Shown here piece by piece: positions 1-10,479 of a stretch of DNA of 64,000 nucleotides. This DNA is from Nectonema munidae (Eukaryota; Nematomorpha; Nectonematoida; Nectonematidae), in the NCBI GenBank assembly GCA_030549495.1, contig JAUIRK010000924.1, positions 32,104 through 96,103 of the forward strand, written 5' to 3'. Within the stretch, counting starts at the first letter, position 1. Each line of letters opens with the position of its first letter. The notes under the pieces are model-generated. The model searched no databases and was not told the origin of the DNA. It saw only the letters and a program-made list of their open reading frames with translations. The translations under genes were made by a program, and so were the position numbers.

Positions 1-1482
1 AACCGAAAGTACTTATTCATTTATATTCCTCTCAAAAAAACAAAAGCTTGAATCTTGATTTTATGCTTGATCTTTATGAACTCAAAAAATTTCTTGGAAT
101 TCTTCTCCTATCAGGTTATAATTCACGACCAAGGCAAAGAATTTATTGGCAAAAAGATGACAATTTAGTGGTAGGTATAGTTGTCAATAAAATGTCAAGG
201 AATCGATTCGAGGATATCAAGACATGTTTACATTTTTCCAATAATGATACCTTGATAACAAGGGAAAACTGCCAAGATAAGACCACTACAAAATCTTCTC
301 AAAATATCCCAAAATCATGGGAAGAGGTGGTGAAAGCAGATGGAGAAAAGGGGACTCTCTCTGAAAGATGCACAACTGAGAAAGCAATGGAGACGACGCT
401 GCAAAAAATGAAAAAGGTCGACCCTGGCTAGCCGGGATATAAGACGTTGTTCTCCTCCTGGAGACAAATAGATGATGATTATGATGATGAGTGGGGAATT
501 TTCTCAGAAAAACTTTCCATCGACGAACAAATGGTACTCTACTATGGTAGAAATTCATATAAAATTTATATGAGAGATAAGCCAATCAAATTTGGTTATA
601 AAAATTGTGTAATGGCTTTTCATTTTGTCATATACACTGGTGCTGCAGAGAAGAAAAGAATTTGTCTCTAGGTTTTGAAGATGGTGTAGCTCCTTAGTAA
701 CGTCGAAAGCCATTATAACTTTCGATAATTTTTTCACCTATTATGAACTTCTAAGAACTTAGAGTGAGAAGAATATAGGGAACGATCAGAGAAAACCGAA
801 TGCCAAGATGTCCTTTAAACAAATCGAACATTGAAAAAATGATATACTTATTATAAGAAAGTATTTTTATTAAAAAAAAGAAAAAAGTAGGGGATTTTTT
901 GAAGAATTTTGCGATGGGAAAGTTTCGATTGTTCACAATGGTTGGATAATAAATCGAGTTGTGTATTTAGCTTCCAATTTTTGCGATGTAGATAAAGTGG
1001 ATAGGATCAGAAGATACAGCCAGAAAGAAAAAAAACATATTTTTTTCTTCTCCAGATTGTTTTAATTTTTTATAATTCTAGCATGGGTGGAGTGGATTTG
1101 CTTGACAGGGTTGTGAGTGAGTATCGTCCCAACATCCATTCTAAAAAGTGGTATTGGCCTCTGTTCCTCAATTGTCTAGGTTTGTTTTTTTGTATCATCA
1201 TGGAAACTTTACTTGGAACTGAAACTAACTCCACAAAAAGACATACTTGAGTTCACAAGAGACATTGTTAATTCGCTGTTCTTCTTTAAAGAAGCAAAAA
1301 TAAAGATTACTCTAGGTCCAAGTGGAAAACGCATAGAAAATCTAAAAAGTTGTTTCAATCATCCCATTTCAGCTCTTACTCAAGGAAGGTGTCTTTACTG
1401 TAAAAAAACAAAAAAAAGTGCTTTCAGTGTAAAGTTCGTTTACATCCACACTGTTTTTATGTTTATCATTCAAAATGAATGA
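1..1482 (+). pseudogene. PiggyBac-type transposase relic (copy A)
   Basis: Decayed DDE transposase of the PiggyBac family, truncated by the window start. Recognisable blocks in order are ELKKFLGILLLSGYNSRPR (from about 87), LSIDEQMVLYYGRNSYK (about 517), RVVYLASNF and RRYSQKEK (about 950-1030), GGVDLLDRVVSEYRP (about 1085) and a C-terminal cysteine-rich end with paired Cys and His residues (about 1385-1480). The blocks lie in different frames and are separated by stops, so no full protein is made. A foreign segment (260-485) interrupts the N-terminal third. Terminal repeats and TTAA ends were not located. The family call is secure; activity is excluded by the decay. Confidence 0.9.
260..485 (+). 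repeat. Probable LINE 3'-end fragment inside PiggyBac copy A
   Basis: This stretch replaces the PiggyBac sequence expected between the NNDTL and GIFSEKLSIDEQ blocks. It is less AT-rich than its surroundings and encodes a basic tail ending KAMETTLQKMKKVDPG, then a stop, then a GATGAT-rich microsatellite at about 471-492. A short coding end followed by a simple-repeat tail is typical of a 5'-truncated non-LTR retrotransposon. The clade is not identifiable. Confidence 0.35.
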
Positions 1483-1648
1483 AAAACTTCTTGTTTTTTA
1501 GGAAAGAAATTAAAAAATAACTTTTGTTTTTAAAAGTAGTGTTTGAGTCCAATGTTCCAATAAAGGAACATTCTAAAATTTTTCAACTTTTTCAACTCAA
1601 AATTGATTATTAATACATTTTTTCAGTTATTCTGAGAGGCTTTCAATG

Positions 1649-1932
1649 CAGAGCCCGCGCTACCTACCTATTAAATTTTGGGGCACAAGCCCCCCCCCCC
1701 CCCAGCTAATTTTCAAGCTCCCCTAAAAAATATGACAAGCATCTAGCATTCATGAAAATGTAATCTGTATAGAGCTTGATAAATACATCATATGTTTTCT
1801 TTTCGCCTTGAAGAAGATTAATCTGATAGTTCAAAAATTAACGCCCCAATGAAGCCCCCCCCCCTCCAATTTTTAACAACTTAAGATGATGTTGAGATAT
1901 CAAGAGAATCTTGCCGCTTAGCGCGGGCACTG
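1649..1932. mobile_element. hAT-type MITE with 8-bp target duplication
   Basis: A 284-bp non-coding element. The left end reads CAGAGCCCGCGCTA; the right end, reverse-complemented, reads CAGTGCCCGCGCTA (13 of 14 match). It is flanked by identical 8-bp copies of TTTCAATG at 1641-1648 and 1933-1940. An 8-bp duplication with a CAG-type terminus fits the hAT superfamily. Internally it has a 14-C tract at 1690-1703 and a 10-C tract at 1855-1864, and no coding capacity. Confidence 0.85.
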
Positions 1933-2889
1933 TTTCAATGTATTAAATAGATAGAGTAATACTTTTCAAAATTTAAGTTCTTGAACGCCCTTTCAAAATG
2001 ACACAAGTACCACCTATCTTGTTTGATGAAAAATTTTAATAAGAAAAAAGGTTTATTTTTTAAGAAATCCTCAAAATAAATTTTTTTAACAAGAACCTAT
2101 ATTACAAATCAATTTTTTACAATGTTTCTCTAGAGCAGGGGTCCATGGACCCTTTGGGGTCCGTGAAGGAGTATCAGAGAATCCCTCAAGGTCAAATTAA
2201 AAACGAAGGTTTATTACTTTTACAAAATTAAGCGACTAATCTCCTTTTTGCAGAAGGTTGCTACAAGTTCTTATTGCAAAGTAAAATAATCAAGTATTGA
2301 AGTTTTAGAATTACTTAAAAATTACTTTTAAGAGGAAAAATAATAAATTATCAACCTAGATTTTTAAAATTTTAAATTTTTTTGAAAGCTTTGAAAATAT
2401 ATTTTATTTATAAGCTACTTTTGAATGTATTAATTTTCTAACCAGCCGTTTTTCTGTTGTTGAAAATTCGAAATTTAAAATAAATTTCTTAGAGGTGAGA
2501 GACTGGTGAGCTGTTTAGGTGGTGGCCTGATTGGTATTGGGACCAGGACTGGGCCTGGAGACTGAGTGGACAGTGCGGTAATATTAGAGTTGTTAAAACG
2601 CTACGATAGCGCTTATCGCTAACGAAAAATAGGCGTTTAGCGCCAAGAAATTCTTAGCGTTATTTCACCTCTAAATCTGACTATCCCTGGCAAACGTTTT
2701 TAATTGAAAACTAAAATTGAAAAGACTAGTTTTAGTTTTATTACCAGGGCGAACTATTTCAAAACCTCCAAAAAATATAATTTTTGTTGTCTCCACTTGT
2801 AATGAGCAAATCGATTTTGGCGTTCATAATTTTTTGTTTAGCTTGTAATTTTGAAACATACTTGTTTTATTTTAGATTAGGCTTAGTTA

Positions 2890-4135
2890 AATTAAAAATG
2901 TCAAAAAAAGGCAATATAACAAAGATATATTTGGTTTTACTTGCACCCTTGAACGTGATGGGACACAAAGGCCACCGTGTTTCCTATGTGGCAAAGTTCT
3001 TCCAAATGCAAGCATGAGGCCAACAAGGCTGAAAGATCACCTTACTTCTCTTCATCCCGCAAACGCATCGAATAGTGTTGATCAATTTCGTGAAAAGGGC
3101 TCGATTTGAGAAAGCTGTAACTTTACCAAAACTTGAATTTGTCCCAACACAAAAGCCTTGTCTCGAAGCTCGTTGCCCATCACATTGCTAAGAAAAAGAT
3201 GGCATCTACGATTGGAGAAACATTGGTGGAGCCATGTGCCCTGGAAATGGTTGAGATTGTTTGTGGCTCGGAGCAGAGGAAAAAATTGAAGCAGTGCCTT
3301 TGTCAAACGAGAAATTGTTGACATTTCGTCTAATCTTTTGAAGCAAGTAGTGGAAGAACTAGCGGCCACGCCATTTCCTCTCAGCGTGCAATTGGATGAA
3401 AGCACTGATGTGGCACAGTGCAGCCAGCTTCTGGTTTTTGTTCGTTATATGCATATTGATGCTATCAAAGAGGAATTCTTATTCTGTGAACCCCTTTTGG
3501 AAACAAGAAAAGCTATCGACTTTTTGGAATTGGTGAATAATGTCTTTTCTAAGCACAACTTCTATTGGAAAAAAGTTCTTGGTTCTTTGCGTACAGGCGG
3601 GGCATCTGCAATGCTTGGCAACAAATCTGGTTTTGTTGCATTAGTGCAGAAAGAAGCTCCTCAGGCTTTTGCCACGCTTTTTTACATCGGCATGCATTGG
3701 CGTCAAAGACTCTGCCACCAATTTTAAAAGAAGTCTTCTCTTCTTGCGTGAAAGTAGTCAACTTCACCAGATCCAAATCTGTGAATCATCGTCTCTTCAA
3801 AAGATTTTGTCATGAAATGGGATCACAATTAGAAGTTCTCTACCACACAGAAATTTGGTGGCTTTCAAGAGGTCAAATCTTTAAACGTCTGTTTGAACTT
3901 CGAGTAGAAGTTTCATTATTTTGAAATAAAAAGAAAGCCCATTTTCCGAACTTTTTGATAGCGAAGAGTTCATTAATGGCTTGGCATACTTAGCAGATAT
4001 TTTTAGCCTTATGAATAATGTGACATTTGCGATTCAAGGAAATGATGTTACCATTATCAATGCTTCAGAAAGATTCCAAGCCTTTCTTGGAAAGCTGCCA
4101 CTGTGGGAGAGAAGGTTGAAGGCACTCATCAAATG
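2890..4135 (+). pseudogene. hAT transposase relic with BED zinc finger (ZBED5/SCAND3-like)
   Basis: Coding remains of the element at 2136-4390. A BED-type finger is readable at about 2955-3060 (CFLCGKVLPN, then RLKDHLTSLHP). Next come IGETLVEPCALEMVEIVCG (about 3210), the RNase-H-fold start FPLSVQLDESTDVAQC (about 3370), TEIWWLSRGQIFKRLFELR (about 3850) and SLMNNVTFAIQGNDV (about 4005). These blocks match ZBED5/SCAND3-type hAT transposases in order and spacing, but frame changes and stops separate them. The C-terminal hAT dimerisation domain is absent. It is a dead copy. Confidence 0.85.
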
Positions 4136-4172
4136 TTAATTTTTGTTTTAACTCAAAAAATTGTGTTATAAA

Positions 4173-4258
4173 TAGCGTAAGATAACATACGAATCTTTAC
4201 CGTGCCGGACATTTATAGCGTAAGATAACATACGAATCTTTACAGTGCCGGACATTTA
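4173..4258. repeat. 43-bp tandem duplication
   Basis: Two adjacent 43-bp units starting TAGCGTAAGATAACATACG (4173-4215 and 4216-4258) differ at a single base (ACCGTG versus ACAGTG). Each ends GTGCCGGACATTTA and runs into the next repeat block. The near identity makes this a recent duplication inside an old hAT relic. Confidence 0.85.
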
Positions 4259-4350
4259 GCCGAAAGATCAATTGTCTGTTCTGTCAAATGTCCGTTCGGT
4301 GAAATGTACGTCGGCTAAATGTCCATTCGGCCAAATGTCCGGGTACCATT
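4259..4350. repeat. Dispersed 'AAATGTCCG' repeat, copy 1
   Basis: A quasi-tandem stretch of short units such as CGGCTAAATGTCC, TTCGGCCAAATGTCCG and TTCGGTGAAATGTACG, ending GGGTACC. A second, larger copy lies at 49381-49525. It looks like part of a dispersed non-autonomous element; no boundary could be set. Confidence 0.6.
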
Positions 4351-4398
4351 CTCAAAGCGGCCCGTGACTGAAAAAGTTTAAGAACCCGTGCTCTAGAG

Positions 4399-5104
4399 TC
4401 TAGAGGAACAATGGTCGTTAATGGGCGGTGTGGTGAAGCGTATGGGAGATAAGAATTCACTGCGTTCACAAACGCGTAATGCTACGTGTACATGTATGAC
4501 TTTCTTCTCATAGTTGTGCGCTAAGATCAATAATATCAAACGTGATAGCAGTGGAATGTGAAAGTATAAGAATAGAGTTATATACAATGTGCAAGGTGTG
4601 ACTGATGAGTATAGAGAAAAATTAAAAACATTTTACAAAAAAAAATTCTTACAACACTCTCTGTATAAAAGAATCCTTAAAGATTGGAATTGAGGAGGCA
4701 TTTATCAAAAGGGAATATTAAAAATAGGTGTTATTGTTTTACTTTTAAGTATATATAGGAAATGATATAAAATAAAAGGAGGCATCAACTTTACTGATTA
4801 TTATCATATGCATAACAAAGAAATGATATAAAATTTAAGGAGGCATCATTCAATAATAAATGTGAGGTTCAAAAATGTACAAATTAAATAAGACCTGTTT
4901 TGGGGTCAAAAAAATAGTTCTGGTTCTGAATCTGGCATTTATTCCTCCAAATTAGACACCGTTTTCCTGTACCAGGTACCATATGTTTGATAATATATTG
5001 CAAAGTATTGCGTATTGAGAACAACATTGCAAATACTGGGCTATAAAAACAAAGCAAAAATTTAGTTGGTATAACAAAATATTTATTGGTTATGAATTAA
5101 AAAC
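4399..5104. other. Intergenic, no gene seen
   Basis: AT-rich sequence. The only structure noticed is a short recurring motif, AATGATATAAAAT followed about 5 bases later by GGAGGCA, at about 4761 and 4823 (a third copy is near 22871). Confidence 0.6.
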
Positions 5105-6745
5105 ACACACGCGTCAGTTTAAACAACTTTTGTCCTTCTAAGCCTCTTGTATGGAGTGTGATCTTTTTAATATACCCCAGCAGAATTTTGTTAACATGCC
5201 AGGGTTCCATTTCTCTTTGAATCGTCGCTCCATCACTGAAATATCCTAATGTAATATCTCGCCATGTTCATCACTCACATCACCAATATTTTTCGCGAAA
5301 AAATCCAAATGAGAGCGGAGAACACGAACTTTTAGAGACATGTTACACCCAATAGCATGATAATGACTCAGCAGATCATTCAAAACTTGCACCAGTCTTC
5401 TGAACGATGGTTCCACAGAAGTTATTACAAACTTTCTTCAATGACTTAGAGGCAAGCTTCTCTTCATTTCATCAAGTACTATTTTTCGAATTTGGGGACC
5501 TATGAAGATACCTCTTTAATTTTAGCTTGACTCAGGGAAGGGAACTTCTCTGCAAGATATGCAAATGCAAAGGATTCCTTGCACAAGGCTTTCACAAATT
5601 GCTTAAACAAATCAAGTTTTTATATGCAAAGGTGGTGAAATAATTCGTTCACCTTTCACAAGTGGTTTGTGCATGATGTTGTGTTTTCCTTGCTCGATTT
5701 CATCTCGGATCGGCCAATCCTTGCGTACATAATGTTCAGTTCTGGCTCTGGAGTTTCATAGGCACAAGAAACAGCAAAATTTAGTATAGCTAAGTTGAAG
5801 ACCAGTAAGCATGGCCATAACCTTGAAATCTGCACAAATATGCCAGTTATGGTCATCATACGGTATGCTTGTTAGAATTGCTTTCAGATTTGCATATCAT
5901 TCGGCTGTGCTAGGGGAACAGAATGAAGAGTGTAACCATTGTGTAGTAGAACAGCTTTGATGCTGTCCTTGGATTCATCTATGAAAAGTGACCAGTTCGT
6001 GTTATCATATGGTATTTCAAGTTGCTTAAAAAGTTCAGTGAATTACAAAAGCTTAAGACATCCGTCATGGGGAATAATGCAAACAGATCCTCTGAACGTT
6101 TTTTGTAGTGTTATCTTCACTACGTTCTTGAAACCCTATGCAAGAAACTCACTTTTGTCTTTGGTTAATAAAGATCCCTGCACAAGTCACCCCCTTGAGA
6201 ACATGGTATTAGTTTATTCTAGCTTTTTGGATGATTCGGCTTCACATATTCAACAGTAGAATGTTCATCTGCACTGCTGGAACTCAGCATTCCTTGATCT
6301 GGAGGTTTGGGCACAAGTAAAATTTTTAAGTGCTCTACTGGGAGCATTACTGATTGCAAATTTGGGCAAACAATGTATTTTTTTCTTTGCTGTAGTGCAG
6401 CCTGTAAAGTCTTGCCGATAGAAATATCAATCATTAGTGCTCTTTCTGCTCACAACAAATCATTGGCACACCAAACTTCAGTGAACATTTTTTCCTGCAT
6501 ACCAGGCACTCAATGTCTGCACACCTGCAAGGCCACAAACATAAGTAGCTCATGACTTATCCTGGTCTCCCAAGTCACAATCGAAATACGTCTTGTACAT
6601 TTTCTTGGTGTGGGTGTAATACTGCGCTTTTCTTTAACAAAAGTTAATTCCCCACATATGTAACAGAATCTGTTTGGATAATTTTTGCCCTGTCTTGCAC
6701 TCATTGTTGAAAACAAATAAGGTCTGAAAGAAAACATTAAACACA
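5105..6745 (-). pseudogene. Relic of an unclassified repeat-associated invertebrate protein family
   Basis: Read on the minus strand, blocks occur in a consistent order. They start with a Cys-containing module FCYICGELTF (about 6650), followed by LFIDESKDSIKAVLLHNG (about 5990-5945), YTKFCC-like remains and TEHYVRKDWPIRDEI-like remains (about 5790-5690), FAYLAEKFPSLSQAKIKE (about 5570-5520), then SDEHGE (about 5258) and MERRFKEKWNPGML (about 5230-5190). From memory, this is a large family of hypothetical proteins repeated many times in invertebrate genomes and marked by a SDEHGERFHQDI-like motif. Its catalytic role is not known to me. The copy is broken by stops and frameshifts throughout. 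It is probably the coding part of a mobile element, but no terminal repeats were found. Confidence 0.6.
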
Positions 6746-7308
6746 AGCTTTGAAGTATCAGTATTAAGTGATAAACTTAATTAAATATAAGCACACAATA
6801 ATAAACCAGAAAATATGATTTTAAACTGTACAGTGCTATTCATCATATCACATTGTAGGTGCTACTAAGATTGACCTCTAGTCCTGGAATAGAAAACCAT
6901 TTTACAATGCGGTAGAGAATTTTATTTAATAATAATGACAAAAAGAGTATACACTGACACTTCCTCAAAAACCATGCCTAATTCAACAGAAAGAAGGCCA
7001 GAAATGGATTTCCTATCTCATTTTGCACATAAAAAAGGTCATAGATCTCGTGTACTTTTTTGAGTGTTGCACAGTGAATCATCAAAATGTAAAAATTAAA
7101 AAAATTAATTATCAAATTCGAGACTTCGTTTGGTTATTCTTATATCAAATTTGTAAAAAGCACTTTTAACTAAAAAAGTTATTAATTTGGTATTTTCGTT
7201 TTGAGTTAATAAAATATTTTAAGTCACATTGCATCCTTATTTTTATACGCCAATTTATAACAAGTAATCTTAGATTTTTTGCTTATGTAGGGAGGCAAAC
7301 GCGATTTT
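6746..7308. other. Non-coding, no feature seen
   Basis: AT-rich stretch between the relic above and the RAD54 3' region. I looked here for the missing C-terminal RAD54 exon (an exon opening with a Cys codon in the right phase) and did not find a convincing one. Confidence 0.5.
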
Positions 7309-7405
7309 TCATCTCGAAACTTCGTAACGTGCTGAGAACAGGAGGCGTTCCCGTAGAGTAAGACGTTCAGCCATGTTTGCAAGGCTTGCTAACAAAATAA
7401 TCGAT
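7309..7405 (-). CDS. Possible substitute terminal exon of RAD54
   Basis: A strong acceptor (TTTTCTTTTCAG) precedes 7405. The phase needed after RAD54 exon 2 (two bases AG) continues in frame here for 31 codons (SIILLASLANMAERLTLRER, then a short tail) to TGA at 7311-7309. The peptide does not resemble the conserved RAD54 C-terminus, and its second half recalls the start of transposase-like proteins. It is either a chance reading frame or a transposon-derived exon; transcript evidence would decide. Confidence 0.25.
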
Positions 7406-7750
7406 CTGAAAAGAAAACAACATACATTTAATTCTAACAACACATCATGTAGCATATACAGAAATAAGAATAAATTAATTATAAGTACTATAAAATAGGG
7501 AGTTACTTATCAATCACCCACGATAATTTTTTATTATTTTTAAATTAACAAAAAGGAAATCTCGACAACTAAAAACCTCAAAATATTTAGATTAATGGTA
7601 TCATTAAAATATCAGAAAAAACTTTAAAATTTATGTAATAAAATGAGACTTTTCATAATATTTGAAGTAACAATGTTTGCTAAGATTTGTATAAATTATT
7701 TGCAAGTGTTGGCATGCATGATTATTATTAGAATTAAAAATAACTCTTAC

Positions 7751-10479
7751 CTTTTGCAATTAATTTTATCATGAGAATCTGAGAATGTTTGTTGATTAAA
7801 GGAAAATATTTCTTTGAGTTCTTCATCGCTAAAGATAGAAATCGCTTGTTCTTGAGTGTTCTCTTCACTGTTCGCGTCTATAACGCAGTCTGATAGAGAT
7901 CTTTTATGTGACTGTCTCTGTAATATTTTTTCTTCAATTGAGCCTGTAGCAAAAAGCCTGAAATAAGAGTTGACGATTAGAAGCAATCTTGATTGTGAGA
8001 CACTTGAACGTTTTTAGCTTCAAAAATATTCACAATGCGTAGAACCTCATAAAAAGAATTTTTTAAAAATTAAAAAGTGTATCAAATATTTAGAGATTCA
8101 GGATTTTTTGTGAGAACATGTAAAAAATGCAGGAGCATATGAATGAGGGAGATACGTGCAAAGTTTCCACCTCTCACACTAATAATAATTTGAGCGTGGA
8201 ACAGAGCTTAATTGTTTATTTTCACTATATCCTGTGAAAAATTAAGACCTTCGTCGTGACAATAATTCGATTCTTGCAGTTTATTTTGGAACCATTTTGG
8301 TAAAGAAAATATAAAAATGAATCCATTGATCCAAAGTTTTTGAGTTAAAAACTCGACCTTGAGAATTTTAAATATGTGGCAAATGTATGGAGTGATCCTA
8401 TAAATGAGTGCCAACAGCGACAATCTCAAGGAAGCATTCTTGTATTAATACATTTCAAGAAAGGAATTTCCCATGAAAATTTTAAATAACACGCCAGGAT
8501 TCATAGACAGCGAGTATAAAAGGAACTAAAAAATGCATGATCTCACTCTTATAAAAAATGGGGTACGAATATCACACACCTGGACTCATAGTTTCTTTTC
8601 ATTTGAAATAGAGCCCCCCCCCCCCCATTCTCTTCAATTGGACATCTTTTGTGAAAGCTGCTGCATTGACCAATACTTATTTTATTGGTAGGAATACCAT
8701 TTTTACCACACTCCTATAATTTGTTTGAGTCACATAATGCCGACTTTTTCTCCTTTGAAAACTTCATGAATGGTCTACAGCACGAACAACGTTTATTTTG
8801 GCTTACCTGTAGATGAAGCATTCTTTCTTTTGTCCATCTCTCCACACCCTTGCCATTGCTTGTTGATCATTGGCGGGATTCCAATCAGGATCGAACATGA
8901 CGAGTCGGTTAGCACCTATCAAATTTAAGCCACAACCACCTGCCTTACTACTCAACATAAATATGAATTCAGAATTAGGCGCATTCTCATTGAACCTTTG
9001 AACGAGCTTGCCACGTTTTTTGATAGAGCAGGATCCATCAAGGCGAACGAAAGAATAGGAGTGCAAAGTACAGAGTTTTTCAAATAAATCTAAAGTTTGT
9101 GTATAATTTGAGATTAAAACGACTTTATCATTTGATGAGTGCTTTATGTTTCTCAAAAGAGTTTCTAAAAAGACAAATTTAGAGGAAAGAGAAGGATCAA
9201 AAGCTCTTGATCGGTTTGTGGGAGGAGGAGTCGAGGTTTCTTCATTAATCAAATCAGGATGAGAGCAAATCTTTTTCAATACGTTAATGGAAATGAGTGC
9301 ACTCAATTTAAATTGTTGAGAGTTGATTTCGTTTGCAACTTTTTGCAAGTATTCCATATAAATCTTTTTTTGAATAGATGAGAGGTTGATGCAAACAATA
9401 TACTCGTATTTGATCGGCAGATAATGTGTTAACAATTTAGCCGTTCTTCGAATCATACACTTACTTGCCGCACTTATTAACTGTTGAAGACGTTCCCTAC
9501 TCCTTGATTTTTCGCTGTCACTAGCGTCTTTGTCTCGCCCTCTTAGAATTGGATTGGAATACATTTTTTTGAACTGGACAGGAGTGCCTAGGTATCCGGG
9601 ATTCACAAAGTTAAGCAAGCTGAAGTACTCGAGCAAATCATTTTGGATGGGTGTACCAGAAATAAGAATTCTCTTTGAAGATTTAACGTTGAAAAGGGCT
9701 TCATACGTTTGATTGGCACAATTTTTGAGTCGATGCCCTTCATCACAGATAACTGCTCCGATTTCAGAGCGATGGAGTCTCAACGCATGCATGCGAAACA
9801 TTTCATAAGAAATGATGAGGATGGGATAGCAGGTTTTGGGTAGAAGAAAGTGTTCGATATCCCTATTAGCCTGCTCAGAGTTTCCAGAATCGATTGAGAG
9901 TACTCGCAGACGCTCTCCGAGCCACTTGGTGATTTCTTTGTGCCAATTTTTGACAAGGCTACTGGGTGTTACTATTAAAGCCTTGGAAATAGCAGGAGTG
10001 CACTTGGGACTCTGGCGTAATAGAGTCCATAATAAGGTAATGCATTGAAGGGTTTTACCTAAGCCCATGTCATCAGCCATGATACAGCCATAAGCCGAAG
10101 GAACTTTGTATCCCATCAAGGAATCAAACATGAATTTAACACCTTCTCGTTGATGAGGACGCAAAAATTGGGTTAGCATAGGATCGACGACGACGTCAAC
10201 TTCAAAATCATCGTTACTTTGACACGTTAAAAGCATTTCAGGGCTCACTTCTGCAGCCTTATACAAAATCAAGGCATTTTCAGCATTGGAATCATGCAAG
10301 CTTCTTCTAACAAAGGATCTCTTTATCCCCAAGGCTCTACGCTCAAACAAAGATAAGGGAAGGTTTGAAGCTTCCAGTAAAGGAGTCTTATACTGCAGAT
10401 TAATACATGTATTCAAAACAACTCCTTCATCAATTCTGCCTCTTCTTATTTCGGAAGGAGCAAGACTTCTTCGCATCAA
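7751..10479 (-). CDS. RAD54L: DNA repair and recombination protein RAD54 (two visible exons)
   Basis: Snf2-family double-stranded DNA translocase that works with Rad51 in homologous recombination in the nucleus. Exon 1 (10479-8807) starts MMRRSLAPSE, matching the conserved RAD54 N-terminus. Motifs in order are I MADDMGLGKTLQ (residues about 134-145), II DEGHRLKN (246-253), III SGTPIQNDLLEYF (274-286), IV KVVLISNYTQTLDLF, V SSKAGGCGLNLIGANR and VI QAMARVWRDGQKK. A GTAAGC donor joins the TTTCAG acceptor of exon 2 (7957-7751), which reads LFATGSIEEKILQRQSHK and FSDEELKEIFSF and ends SDSHDKINCKR at a GTAAGA donor. Motif I has Asp where human RAD54 has Glu (MADEMGLGKT). The segment between the start and RRALGIKR is about 45 residues shorter than in human. 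The usual last exon with the zinc-binding Cys cluster was not found. The intron 8806-7958 holds a 13-C tract at 8614. Confidence 0.95.

Larger units (their letters stand above)
2136..4390 (+). mobile_element. hAT transposon, defective (Buster/Charlie-like)
   Basis: A 2255-bp element bounded by the palindromic 8-bp duplication CTCTAGAG at 2128-2135 and 4391-4398. The left end is CAGGGGTCCATGG; the right end, reverse-complemented, starts CACGGGTTCTTAAAC. It carries a decayed ZBED5/SCAND3-like transposase (2890-4135). The transposase C-terminal dimerisation region is missing; other repeat sequence (4173-4350) lies between the transposase and the right end, so later insertions or deletions have reworked that end. 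A TA-centred duplication is consistent with Buster/Charlie-type hATs. Confidence 0.85.
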
